DNA of 64,000 nucleotides from Corynebacterium sp. J010B-136 (GTDB taxonomy: Bacteria > Actinomycetota > Actinomycetes > Mycobacteriales > Mycobacteriaceae). The notes beneath the pieces are model-generated. The model was given only the letters and a program-made list of their open reading frames with translations. It had not been told where the DNA came from and searched no databases. Of this stretch, positions 51,768 through 60,380 are shown one piece after another. The DNA lies in NCBI RefSeq assembly GCF_002967075.1, contig NZ_PUGE01000002.1, forward strand, positions 124,001 through 188,000. The letters are read 5' to 3'. The position numbers and the translations under genes are program-made. Numbering within the stretch: the first letter of the stretch is position 1; every line of letters starts with the position of its first letter.

Positions 51768-52751
51768 TTAGAAGGTTTCAAGCAGCTTTTCGATGACATC
51801 AAGCGTGTGCATCGCAGTCAGCGCTGCACCTTCATGCGTCTGCTTATCGGAGCGGACAACATGCCCGTCAGCTACAGCAGGAAGCTGCTGGAAGAGGCTG
51901 TCTTCACTGAATTCTTCCCATACCTGTGGGTCATTGACTAGGGCAACAATTGCATCAGCGTCCTTGAAAGCCTCCAGAGTTTGCTCACGGCTGTATACTG
52001 CTTCTTCACCGTCGATAGCCGCTTGGAATGCCTCAGAAGGTTGCGCACCTAGGTCACGAAGAGTCAACGACAGCAGACGATTCGGACGGGTTTCTAGGCT
52101 CTCACCGTTGTAGCTTAAAGGCACAAAGGAATTTCCTGCGAGAATATCCGCGTATTCTTCTGACATCTGCGTGACGCGGGATTCATACTCTCTAATAAGT
52201 TCTTCGGCGCGGACTTCAGTTCCGGTTGCTTTTGCAACTAAGCGCAGGTCATCTTGCCAACTGGCCGTACTTTGGTCACCAATGGCAAGCACTGGCGCGA
52301 CGGCCTCAAGTTCCTCACGAATTGGTTCGACGTCATCAACGCGGCTGATAATCAGGTCTGGTTCAGCTGCAATGATGGCCTCGATATTGATCTCATCGGC
52401 TAGAAACAGCTCCTCTGCGCCATTTTCTTTGGCTGTATCCAGATTCTGTGCGACTGGGGATTCCAGATCGAGTGATCCGGCTTCTTCATATGGGTATCCA
52501 GTAAGCGGAAGTCCCAGTGAAAGGGCAATATCAAGGTCGCGGCGGCCCTCAAGAACCACGACAGAATCGATCTCGGAAGGAACTGCTACCTCGCCCAGCA
52601 CAGTATCGACGGTGCGGACATCACCAGATGCTTCAGCATTGGCATTTGATGCAGTGTCTTCGTTGGCAGATTCAGCTGTGGAGGAACAGCCGGCAAGGAC
52701 AAGGGAAGCAGATACGACGAGGGCAGGAATAGAGCGGAGTGAAAAAATCAT
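51768..52751 (-). CDS. siderophore-binding lipoprotein of the ABC importer
   Basis: 327 residues. The signal peptide MIFSLRSIPALVVSASLVLAG ends in the lipobox LAGC (Cys22), followed by an Ala/Glu/Asn linker and a class III binding fold (PF01497): SVVVLEGRRDLDIALSLGLP, EINIEAIIAAEPDLIISRV and TAMHTLDVIEKLLETF. It is lipid-anchored and delivers ferric siderophore to the permeases. It is the first gene of the operon, with a DtxR-like box overlapping its promoter. Confidence 0.93.
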   Translation of the reverse strand: MIFSLRSIPALVVSASLVLAGCSSTAESANEDTASNANAEASGDVRTVDTVLGEVAVPSEIDSVVVLEGRRDLDIALSLGLPLTGYPYEEAGSLDLESPVAQNLDTAKENGAEELFLADEINIEAIIAAEPDLIISRVDDVEPIREELEAVAPVLAIGDQSTASWQDDLRLVAKATGTEVRAEELIREYESRVTQMSEEYADILAGNSFVPLSYNGESLETRPNRLLSLTLRDLGAQPSEAFQAAIDGEEAVYSREQTLEAFKDADAIVALVNDPQVWEEFSEDSLFQQLPAVADGHVVRSDKQTHEGAALTAMHTLDVIEKLLETF

Positions 52752-52756
52752 GGAGT

Positions 52757-52775
52757 TTAGCCTAGCCTAATCTAG
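52757..52775 (-). promoter_or_regulatory. DtxR-like iron box of the siderophore-uptake operon
   Basis: TTAGCCTAGCCTAATCTAG (plus strand) resembles the DtxR operator (TTAGGTTAGSCTAACCTAA), with TTAG and CTAA arms repeated. It lies 6 bases before the start codon of the binding-protein gene. Repression in iron-replete cells is expected. Confidence 0.7.
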
Positions 52776-52865
52776 TCAACTGACGTGAATCTCGTCTGTG
52801 TGAGATTCGTAATATGAGACCACGCCCATCAATTAGTCAGTCATGCACTAGGGCGAGCATTTGGA

Positions 52866-53412
52866 CTACAGCTTGGCTAAGAGCTCTTTCCAGTAGGGGC
52901 GCCATGTTTCAACCTCATCGGAAGAGGCAAGCTTTGTATGTTCCAAGGCGATTGAAGCTTTCCCGTTCGGTTTGTCGCTGATATTGACGTTGACTCGGGA
53001 GCCATCGACAAGCTGCACGCGCCAATACCGCCACTTCGCTGTCGCGGAAGTAGAAGCAGCTTCTTCGGATTCAATGCCATTGAACTCATCGCGGGTGCCA
53101 ACTAACTCCAGCCAAGCTTTCAGCGCAGCATCTTTATCACCGGGGAAAGTCTTGGAGGTCGAGGTCTGGAAACTGCCCGTGCTGGACTGACCCGGAATGC
53201 GCAGGCCAGCGTGTTGTTCAAAAGCAATGGCCACGCCTTGCGCCCCACCATTCTTTTTTCTCAACTGATTCAGGCATGAGCTTTAGGGCTTGCTTAGCGA
53301 TGTCTCCGTGGTTCATCTCGCGTGCACCAGCAGCGTCCAAGGCCGCAACCCAGTCATCCCAAGGGCGGTTCGTTGCCTTGGTGATAGCGGATGTATTGGT
53401 GGGCTTGACCAT
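52866..53412 (-). pseudogene. conserved protein of unknown function, split by a one-base frameshift
   Basis: The N-terminal frame from ATG 53412 reads MVKPTNTSAITKATNRPWDDW and on to EKKEWWGA, then shifts. A second frame, open from 53264, continues QGVAIAFEQHAGLRIPGQSS to 52866 (WRYWRVQLVDGSRVNVNIS). They join cleanly if one G is removed from the GGGG run near 53245. The joined product has about 180 residues; the start resembles DUF4287-like helical domains (uncertain). It may be a true pseudogene, a sequencing error or a phase-variable tract (a G4 run is short for that). Confidence 0.8.
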
Positions 53413-53416
53413 GTCT

Positions 53417-54316
53417 TTATTCTTTAACGATTTGTGAGGATGCGCAAGGGATAAAAGTAAAAGACTTGCTTATTAACCAGGCTGCGGCAGCCAGCCACAA
53501 AATGACACCGGCTGCTTCGACCCACCAGTTGATGCCTTCACCGGAAACAAACACAGACTGTAAGAAAAATACGCGGATGCTGTTGATACCACCGTGGAGA
53601 ATCACCGCTGGCCACACAGAACCGGAGCGAAGCCGCAGCGCGAGGAAGAAAGGCGCCCAGGACGCAACAGATACTAGATACGCGAGCGCGAATTCTATAG
53701 TTGCGGTGGACAGAATTAAGGGAACTACGGGAAGATACCACAGCGTCCATGCGATTGATTGGGTAGCGGCAGCTTTGGGGAAACTCCACCCGGATGTGCG
53801 AGAAGCTAGCCAACCACGCCAGCCGAATTCCTCACCAAGGGCAAAGACACATTGCATAAGCAAAATGGGAATGACGGCGATAGCTGCAAGGGCGATGTCA
53901 TTACTGGCGGCAAAAGTCTGTCCAGTTGCTAGTGCGAGAAGCGCTTGGAGTGCAGAAATAACTATGAGAAAGCCCAGGCCAACGATGATTGCTTTGGTGG
54001 AACTGGCCCACCGCAATGCGAGCACGTCACGTAAGCGAGCAAGACGGTGTTGCGGGCGTTTCTTGAGAGCAGCGAAAAATATCAGCGCAACAATTAGCGG
54101 GGTAAGCTGCGCAATCGGAACAATTAGCCCGGTTGCGGCCTCTGGCAACAAGCCAAGCAGAAGTGGGGCAGAGATTAAGGCGCTAAGCGCAGGGGCTGCG
54201 AGAATATAGCCGGCAACTTCAACTAGTGATGCGCTGGTGTTGGTAGAAGACGGGGGCGAGGGGTTGTCCAGATGAGCTACGGCCACATCAGGGAAAAGCC
54301 TGATTTTTGCCCCCAA
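53417..54316 (-). CDS. CPBP-family intramembrane glutamic endopeptidase (CAAX-protease-like)
   Basis: 299 residues, about 8 membrane helices. The catalytic motif EEFGWRGWLASR (EExxxR) lies at about residues 165-176, with later FALAYLVSVASWAPFFLALR and VILHGGINSIRVFF, where the conserved His and Asn are visible. Family members process prenylated proteins, act in bacteriocin immunity, or activate signalling. The start may be TTG 54316 or GTG 54286. It is a single gene between the frameshifted gene and an alcohol dehydrogenase. Confidence 0.86.
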   Translation of the reverse strand: MGAKIRLFPDVAVAHLDNPSPPSSTNTSASLVEVAGYILAAPALSALISAPLLLGLLPEAATGLIVPIAQLTPLIVALIFFAALKKRPQHRLARLRDVLALRWASSTKAIIVGLGFLIVISALQALLALATGQTFAASNDIALAAIAVIPILLMQCVFALGEEFGWRGWLASRTSGWSFPKAAATQSIAWTLWYLPVVPLILSTATIEFALAYLVSVASWAPFFLALRLRSGSVWPAVILHGGINSIRVFFLQSVFVSGEGINWWVEAAGVILWLAAAAWLISKSFTFIPCASSQIVKE

Positions 54317-54335
54317 AAGTACTTGGGGTGTAATC

Positions 54336-55355
54336 CTAAAGCGTCAGCATGACCTTGGTGGCACGTCGTTCATCCATGGCCTTGTAAGCCTCAGCTGCTT
54401 CCTCCAGGGGAAGGGTGAGGTCAAAGACCGCGCCTGGATTGATCTGGTCAGTCATGATGAGATCAATCAGTTCAGGAAGGAAGCGGCGCACAGGGGCAGG
54501 GCCGCCAAGCAGATTCACGGTGGCAACAAAGAGATCCGTGCCATCGAGTTCCACGCCGTGGGAGACACCGACGAATCCGACGTGCCCGCCGGGGCGGGTG
54601 GCACCGATTGCCTGCTGCATCGATTCTTGGGTGCCCACTGCCTCAATCGTGGAATGCGCACCGTAGCCGTTGGTTAGTTCCTTGATACGGGCAATGCCTT
54701 CCTCACCACGTTCTTCCACGATGTCGGTTGCACCAAACTGCTTGGCCAGTGCCTGGCGGTCAGCGTGGCGCGACATCGCGATGATACGCTCGGCACCCAT
54801 CTGCTGTGCGGCCAAAATACCCATGAGACCAACCGCGCCGTCACCTACGACGGCGACCGTCTTTCCTGGGCCAACCGCAGCAGCATCGGCAGCAAACCAG
54901 CCGGTGCCCAAAACATCGGAAGCCGCAAGCAAACTCTTTGTCTGCTCTTCGGTGGGGGTGCCGGGAACCTTGACCAAAGTGCCATCGGCAAGCGGAATGC
55001 GTGCTTTTTCTGCCTGCGTACCGATGCCACCCATCATGACCTGGTGTGCACAGCGCGATTGGAAACCAGCCTCACAAATCTCACAGGTATTATCCGATGC
55101 GACGAAGGAACCAACCACGAAATCGCCGATGGCCACTGACTTTACATCATCACCGATCTGGTCAACGATGCCGATGTATTCATGGCCCATGGGGTGGCGG
55201 TCGACGTCATCAGTGCCGCGGTAAGGCCACAAGTCAGAGCCGCACACGCACGTTGCGGTGACACGGATAATCGCATCGGTGGGCTGTTCCAAAACCGGGT
55301 CCGGGCGCTGTTCAACGCGGACATCTCCGGGGGCGTGCATTATGACACCACGCAT
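54336..55355 (-). CDS. zinc-dependent alcohol dehydrogenase family protein
   Basis: 339 residues of the MDR superfamily. Catalytic zinc ligands: Cys in CVCGSDLW (about 38) and GHEYIG (about 59-64). The structural zinc loop keeps only three Cys (NTCEICEAGFQSRC), so that site is weakened. The NAD(P) motif VAVVGDGAVGLMGILAAQ is near 170-187. Substrate unknown. ATG 55355 starts MRGVIMHAPGD, typical of the formaldehyde or glutathione-independent group. Single gene. Confidence 0.88.
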   Translation of the reverse strand: MRGVIMHAPGDVRVEQRPDPVLEQPTDAIIRVTATCVCGSDLWPYRGTDDVDRHPMGHEYIGIVDQIGDDVKSVAIGDFVVGSFVASDNTCEICEAGFQSRCAHQVMMGGIGTQAEKARIPLADGTLVKVPGTPTEEQTKSLLAASDVLGTGWFAADAAAVGPGKTVAVVGDGAVGLMGILAAQQMGAERIIAMSRHADRQALAKQFGATDIVEERGEEGIARIKELTNGYGAHSTIEAVGTQESMQQAIGATRPGGHVGFVGVSHGVELDGTDLFVATVNLLGGPAPVRRFLPELIDLIMTDQINPGAVFDLTLPLEEAAEAYKAMDERRATKVMLTL

Positions 55356-55534
55356 GTGGGTCTCCTTTGCAAAACGATGTTTTCCGTAACTACTTCAAGA
55401 GGCTAAAACAATTATGCACCCATTTTTCTCTCGCGGCACGAGCCTGTGTGCCGCCGAGGTCACGGGGGTATGACTGCGGGATGATTCTGTTGAAGTTGCC
55501 CTCTACCGCGCGTAAATCCTAGTACCGTTAATTT

Positions 55535-57313
55535 ATGGCACCTCAAAAAATCCGATCTTCGCGCCCGCTGTGGCAGCGACTTGTGCCGGGCGTGCTGGTA
55601 ATGCGCAATTACCAGCGAGGATGGATAAAAGGTGATGTCATCGCCGGTATAACGGTGGCCGCCTATTTGATTCCGCAAGTGATGGCTTTTGCCAGCATCG
55701 TTGGGCTCCCGGCGGTAGTAGGGCTCTGGGCTGTACTCGGGCCGATGGCGCTGTATTTCATTTTGGGCACCTCGCGGAAGATGTCGATCGGACCAGAATC
55801 TACCACCGTATTGATGACGGCAGCAGGTATCAGCGCGCTAGTCGGAGCAGCCGGCGGACCCGAACATATGGCGGAAGTAGCCGCCCTTTTAGCAATTGCC
55901 GTGGGCGCAGTGTGCCTGATTGGCTATGTGGGACGTCTGGGGTTTCTCACCAGGCTATTATCGCGGCCGGTACTGGTGGGCTATCTACTAGGAATTGCCC
56001 TACTGATGTTCATTAGCCAACTTTCAGAAGTGACCAAGGTTGAAACTTCCGGGGAACAGTCGTGGCAGGAAGTGGCATCATTTTTCCAAAACATTCACAA
56101 TGCGCATATTCCCACGGTGCTCATGGCGCTGGCAGTATTTGTACTGTTATTCCTTGCCCGATGGATTGCCCCGAAATTCCCGGCACCGCTGCTAGTACTG
56201 CTAGTTGCCGCCGGGGCTGTAGCTCTATTCGGGCTGGACCGTTACGACTTGGAAGTTATCGGCGAGATTCCGCGCGGCTTGCCGGAACTACGGCTGCCGG
56301 ATTTTAGCACCGTGGATATCTGGGCATTAATGCCCTATGCAGTAGGTATTGCCATCGTCGGATTTTCGGACAATATCCTCACCGCCCGGGCTTTTGCTGC
56401 AGAAAAAGATGAACCTATCGACGCTAACCAGGAGCTGCTCGCACTTGGCGCGGCAAATATTGCCAACGGACTTTTCCAGGGCTTTCCAGTCTCTACGAGC
56501 GGTTCACGAACCGTGCTCGGTAATACCGCGGGTGCGAAAACCCAAGTTCACTCACTGGTAGTCATCGCCATCGTGGTGATGGTCTTGCTCTTTGCCGGGC
56601 CGGTATTGGAATCCTTCCCGGAAGCCGCGCTGGGTGCTTTGGTGATGTATGCCGCGGTGCGATTGATCGATATCGAAGAGCTACGCCGCATCGCGCGCTT
56701 TCGTAAGAGCGAACTGATTATCACTGCCGCCACTGCTTTAGCGCTAACGCTTTTTGGTGTGCTGGTGGGCATCGGATGTGCGATTGCTTTGTCGATTTTG
56801 GATCTCATCCGCCGGATCACTAGCCCCTACGCGGATGTGTTGGGTTATGCTCCAGGCGTTGCAGGCATGCATAGCTTGGATGACTACCCGGATTCACAAC
56901 CAGTTGAGGGCCTGGTGGTCTTTCGTTATGACTCCCCAATATTTTTCGCTAATGCCGATGACTTCTCCGCTCGCGCGAAGCAAGCCATTGATAGGTCCCC
57001 GCATCCCATCCGGTGGTTTCTGCTGAACGCGGAAGCCAATACGGAAATGGACCTCACCGCAGTTGACGCCTTAGAAAAACTTCGTGTGGATTTGGAAAGA
57101 CAAGGCATCAGGTTTGCCATGGCGCGTGTCAAGCAAAACCTCAGCCGCAGCCTTGCACCGACGGGATTTATTAAATCGGTGGGCAAGCAGTACGTCTTTA
57201 CTACCTTGCCTACGGCAGTGCGCGCCTACGCTGCGGAATTCGATGAGCGCTATAGCAGGTATCCAGAGGGGATACCGGATTATATTTTGAATAATGAAAA
57301 ACCTTCGAGCTAA
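55535..57313 (+). CDS. SulP-family anion transporter with STAS domain (first)
   Basis: 592 residues. The N-terminal membrane part has the SulP signature YLIPQVMAFASIVGLPAVVG and about 11-12 helices; QGFPVSTSGSRTVLGNTAGA near 310-330 is typical. The C-terminal STAS domain (about 450-575) has VVFRYDSPIFFANADDFSAR and LLNAEANTEMDLTAVDALEKL (by ends). Likely sulfate or bicarbonate transport; the ion is unknown. The start at ATG 55535 has no strong ribosome site. Convergent with the XRE-cupin gene, whose stop lies one base after its stop. Confidence 0.92.
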   Translation: MAPQKIRSSRPLWQRLVPGVLVMRNYQRGWIKGDVIAGITVAAYLIPQVMAFASIVGLPAVVGLWAVLGPMALYFILGTSRKMSIGPESTTVLMTAAGISALVGAAGGPEHMAEVAALLAIAVGAVCLIGYVGRLGFLTRLLSRPVLVGYLLGIALLMFISQLSEVTKVETSGEQSWQEVASFFQNIHNAHIPTVLMALAVFVLLFLARWIAPKFPAPLLVLLVAAGAVALFGLDRYDLEVIGEIPRGLPELRLPDFSTVDIWALMPYAVGIAIVGFSDNILTARAFAAEKDEPIDANQELLALGAANIANGLFQGFPVSTSGSRTVLGNTAGAKTQVHSLVVIAIVVMVLLFAGPVLESFPEAALGALVMYAAVRLIDIEELRRIARFRKSELIITAATALALTLFGVLVGIGCAIALSILDLIRRITSPYADVLGYAPGVAGMHSLDDYPDSQPVEGLVVFRYDSPIFFANADDFSARAKQAIDRSPHPIRWFLLNAEANTEMDLTAVDALEKLRVDLERQGIRFAMARVKQNLSRSLAPTGFIKSVGKQYVFTTLPTAVRAYAAEFDERYSRYPEGIPDYILNNEKPSS

Positions 57314-57892
57314 TCACGCGCCTTGCTCTGGATGCAGGTGAGCCTTTTCGCCGGCGTGGTCGAAGATCGTCAGAATCTCGGCTGGGCCTAAATGTGCTTC
57401 CATCATGTGTGGGGTCATAGTGGAAAATTCCACGGCCTGGCCTGGGGTGACCATAATGGTTCTGGTTCCAAGCGTTAGTCGGATGACGCCGCTTAAGACG
57501 GTGAACCATTCCGAGCCCGGATGGACTACAGGTTCCACATCGGCGCGGTCGGGATTGATACGCATCTTGCCGATGGTCACCCCGCGCCGATCCCTTTCAC
57601 GCGACAGCAACCAAAAGGTCATTCCCCCATGAGATTCCGGCTCCGGGCGGATAACCACATCATCGTTGCCTTCGGGTTCTACTAGTTGATCCAAGGAAGT
57701 ACCCAGAGCTTGCGCGATGCTCACTAATAAATCCAGTGAGATGCGTTGGCGTCCAGTTTCGATTCTGCTCAGCGTGGACGCCGAAATCTCACAGCGGCGA
57801 GCTAAGGTTTCTAGGCTCCAATTGCGTGCCAGGCGCAAGCCCCGAATGCGCTGGCGAACAATCTCGTCGGTGTCGTTTTGCGTCATATGCAA
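57314..57892 (-). CDS. XRE-family regulator with C-terminal cupin domain
   Basis: 192 residues. The HTH_3 domain spans about 13-70 (RIRGLRLARNWSLETLARRC, then STLSRIETGRQRISLDLLVS) and the cupin_2 domain about 110-185 (VHPGSEWFTVLSGVIRLTLG, VTPGQAVEFSTMTPHMM). It is divergent from the thioredoxin-reductase-like gene, with starts 42 bases apart, so it probably controls it. TATGC occurs twice 8 bases apart in this gap (57885-57902), a candidate operator. Confidence 0.9.
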   Translation of the reverse strand: MHMTQNDTDEIVRQRIRGLRLARNWSLETLARRCEISASTLSRIETGRQRISLDLLVSIAQALGTSLDQLVEPEGNDDVVIRPEPESHGGMTFWLLSRERDRRGVTIGKMRINPDRADVEPVVHPGSEWFTVLSGVIRLTLGTRTIMVTPGQAVEFSTMTPHMMEAHLGPAEILTIFDHAGEKAHLHPEQGA

Positions 57893-57934
57893 AAGTGTAT
57901 GCGTTTTCCGGCAGGGTTATTTAATCTCAAAACC

Positions 57935-58921
57935 ATGACGCAAAACGAACAACAAAGTGTTTCTGAAAACTTCGATGCTGACGTGGCGATTATCGGCGGC
58001 GGGGCAGCAGGGCTGGCCGCCGCGGTTGCCCTGGGTCGCTCACGCCGCAAGGTGATTGTCATTGATGATGGTCATCCACGCAATGCCCCAGCAGCCGGTG
58101 CGCACAATGTCTTGGGCAATGAGGGCATTTCACCGCTGGAGCTGCTGGCCAAAGGCCGCAGTGAGGCCGAATCCTATGGCGTGCAGATTCAACGCGGCCG
58201 TGTGGAGCAAATGCAAGGGACAACCGATAACTTCACGCTCGCAATCAGCGACAGTACGGAATCCATTCGCGCCCGGCGCATTATTTTGGCCACAGGTCTT
58301 GTCGATGAGCTACCTGATATCCCCGGCGTACGCGAAGGCTGGGGTGAAACGGTCTTGCACTGTCCTTTCTGCCATGGCTGGGAAGTCCGGGATCAGAAAA
58401 TTGCCGTGCTAACTTCCGGAGCATTGGCCGTCCACCAGGCACTGCTATTTAGCCAGCTCAGCAACGATGTGACGGTGTATCTCAATGATGCCCCAGATCC
58501 AGCGCCTGAGGTGCTGGAACAACTTGCTGCTTTAAACGTGCCGCTTGTTCGCGGCCGCGTGGAGAAGTTGGTGATGGAAGGCAAGCAAGTACAAGCCGTG
58601 CAGATTGAAAACACGTCAGGTAGTGACGCAGTGCTTTTCGATGCCGACGCTGTTGTCGTTGCCCCACGCTTTAACGCAAGAACTGAGCTTTTCGAAACCC
58701 TAGGTGGCGAAGTGGAAGAAACCCCATTCGGTACCCAGATTCCTGCGAAACCCCAGGGCATGACGTCTGTGCCAGGAGTGTGGGCAGTTGGTAATGCCGC
58801 ACAAGCGATGGCGATGGTGGTTTCTTCTGCTGCCTCGGGAGTGATGACTGGTGCTGCGGTCCACGGAGATTTAGCTATGGCTGATCTGAATGAGGCGGTG
58901 CTGGCACAGCGAAGAGCCTAA
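57935..58921 (+). CDS. thioredoxin-reductase-like NAD(P)/FAD flavoprotein
   Basis: 328 residues. The FAD motif VAIIGGGAAGLAAAVALG is near 18-35, the redox-active CPFC in HCPFCHGWEVRD near 150-160, a second dinucleotide-binding region follows it, and GVWAVGNAAQAMAMVVSSAASGV closes the protein (by ends). It has TrxB-like disulfide chemistry but belongs to the divergent group that carries HCxFCHGWE. ATG 57935 follows a short leader; the transcript could be nearly leaderless. Divergent from the XRE-cupin regulator. Confidence 0.9.
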   Translation: MTQNEQQSVSENFDADVAIIGGGAAGLAAAVALGRSRRKVIVIDDGHPRNAPAAGAHNVLGNEGISPLELLAKGRSEAESYGVQIQRGRVEQMQGTTDNFTLAISDSTESIRARRIILATGLVDELPDIPGVREGWGETVLHCPFCHGWEVRDQKIAVLTSGALAVHQALLFSQLSNDVTVYLNDAPDPAPEVLEQLAALNVPLVRGRVEKLVMEGKQVQAVQIENTSGSDAVLFDADAVVVAPRFNARTELFETLGGEVEETPFGTQIPAKPQGMTSVPGVWAVGNAAQAMAMVVSSAASGVMTGAAVHGDLAMADLNEAVLAQRRA

Positions 58922-58930
58922 AGCCCAAGT

Positions 58931-58954
58931 GCTGCGGCGCTGCGGCGCTGCGGT
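58931..58954 (+). repeat. three tandem 8-bp repeats
   Basis: GCTGCGGC, GCTGCGGC and GCTGCGGT in a row, just after the flavoprotein stop. A potential slippage site in the gap before the hemerythrin gene; it has no coding role. Confidence 0.8.
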
Positions 58955-58989
58955 GCTACCATGGGAGATCATCCAGAAGGAGGCTGTTT

Positions 58990-59499
58990 ATGAGTACGGA
59001 AGTACAAAGCAATTCTTCTACCGATGAGGTTTCATTGGCGGCGGCCTTTACCGCCGAGCATCATGACATTGATGCGGGAATTGAGCAGTATTTAGCTGAT
59101 ACCGCAGCACCCGACCCGCGCCAACGCGCAGTGCCATTACAAAATGCCATGGCTGCCTTGCGCCGCCACATCTACATAGAAGAAGAAATCGTCTTTCCAC
59201 ACCTTCCTAAAGGCGCATTGATGATGCCGCTGATGGTGATGCGCAAAGAGCACGGTGAGATATGGCAGCGCATGGACGCGCTCGAAGAGATTTTGCAGGA
59301 TCCAGCCGAGGATTCTACCGGTGTGGAGCAAACTTGCGCAGAGATTCTCGCGCTCCTTGATAGGCACAATATGAAAGAAGAGCCTGTTATCTATCCGCAT
59401 ATGGATGCGGATCTCACGGATCAAGAACAGGAAAAGGTTCTTAAGCTCCTAACCGGTGGGGAGATGCCCAAAGGCTGGGTATGTGAGGCCTTGCGTTAA
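58990..59499 (+). CDS. hemerythrin HHE domain protein
   Basis: 169 residues. Di-iron ligands fit the HHE fold: EHHDIDAGIEQYL, RRHIYIEEEIVFPHL, MRKEHGEIWQRMD and HNMKEEPVIYPHMD. Family members bind O2 or NO and act in iron-sulfur repair or redox sensing. AGAAGGAGG at 58975-58983 gives a strong ribosome site. It follows the flavoprotein by 68 bases and is followed by the DUF2945 and DUF488 genes, a stress-type cluster. Confidence 0.93.
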   Translation: MSTEVQSNSSTDEVSLAAAFTAEHHDIDAGIEQYLADTAAPDPRQRAVPLQNAMAALRRHIYIEEEIVFPHLPKGALMMPLMVMRKEHGEIWQRMDALEEILQDPAEDSTGVEQTCAEILALLDRHNMKEEPVIYPHMDADLTDQEQEKVLKLLTGGEMPKGWVCEALR

Positions 59500-59528
59500 G
59501 AGCTGCAGCTTTCGAAGGAGCGGGAAAC

Positions 59529-59756
59529 ATGAGCAAGACATTTAACGTCGGCGACCATGTCCGGTGGAATTCTGAAGCCGGCGAGGTATCTGGAGTGATT
59601 AAGAAAAAGCACACGCAAGATACCGAATACAAAGGGCACATGCGCAGGTGCAGTCCGGAAGAGCCGCAATATGAAATCAAAAGTGATAAAACCGATCATA
59701 TTGCGATGCATAAAGGCTCTGCTTTGACCAAGATTGCTAAGAAGTCAGGGCAATGA
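59529..59756 (+). CDS. DUF2945 (hypervirulence-associated TUDOR-like) protein
   Basis: 75 residues: FNVGDHVRWNSEAGEVSGVI, KKKHTQDTEYKGH and QYEIKSDKTDHIAMHKGSAL match the small DUF2945 domain, a beta-barrel that may bind nucleic acid or a modified peptide. GAAGGAG at 59514-59520 precedes ATG 59529. Its stop overlaps the next start as ATGA. Confidence 0.88.
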   Translation: MSKTFNVGDHVRWNSEAGEVSGVIKKKHTQDTEYKGHMRRCSPEEPQYEIKSDKTDHIAMHKGSALTKIAKKSGQ

Positions 59757-60343
59757 CTAAGCAGGACAAAGACGCCTCGGTCCCTAAAATATGGACGATT
59801 GGCCACTGGACATGTCCCATCCCAGTCTTTCTAGAGACCTTGGATGAGCGCAGCATCGACATGCTTATCGATGTCCGCGCGCACCCTGGCTCCCGCCGCA
59901 ACCCGCAGTTCGACTCCGATGAGATGAAGAAGTGGCTTCCAGAAAACGGCATTGCCTATCAACTATTTCCCAAGCTGGGCGGACGGCGCCGCAAACAAGA
60001 TGTGCCGCCAGAAATCAACGCCGGCTGGAAGAACGCGAGCTTTAAAAACTACGCGGATTACACGCTCACTGAGGAATACCACGAAGGAATTGCGGAGCTT
60101 AACGAGTTAACACAGAAGCACAGGGTAGCGATCATGTGCGGTGAGCCCATGCCGTGGCGCTGCCACCGTCTATTGATTTCGAATACTCTAGCCGCGCAAG
60201 GTTTCCAGGTAGAACAACTTATCGCCGGGCAAAAGCCCAAGAAATATGAGCTGGGCATGTGGGGTGCTACACCGCACGTTCAAGAAGACGGCCAAGTGAC
60301 TTACCCCGCTGAACCGACTGAGTCAGCTGCGTCAGCCGAGTAG
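59753..60343 (+). CDS. DUF488 family protein
   Basis: 196 residues: KIWTIGHWTCPIPVFLETLD, DVRAHPGSRRNPQFDSDEM, and IMCGEPMPWRCHRLLIS with the two Cys of the family. Function unknown; the fold resembles a nucleic-acid or nucleotide-processing enzyme. The start overlaps the DUF2945 stop. DUF488 genes often lie near stress or redox genes. Confidence 0.88.
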   Translation: MTKQDKDASVPKIWTIGHWTCPIPVFLETLDERSIDMLIDVRAHPGSRRNPQFDSDEMKKWLPENGIAYQLFPKLGGRRRKQDVPPEINAGWKNASFKNYADYTLTEEYHEGIAELNELTQKHRVAIMCGEPMPWRCHRLLISNTLAAQGFQVEQLIAGQKPKKYELGMWGATPHVQEDGQVTYPAEPTESAASAE

Positions 60344-60380
60344 CTGCAGCAAATACCTGCATTTACGTTCCTAGTGGAGC

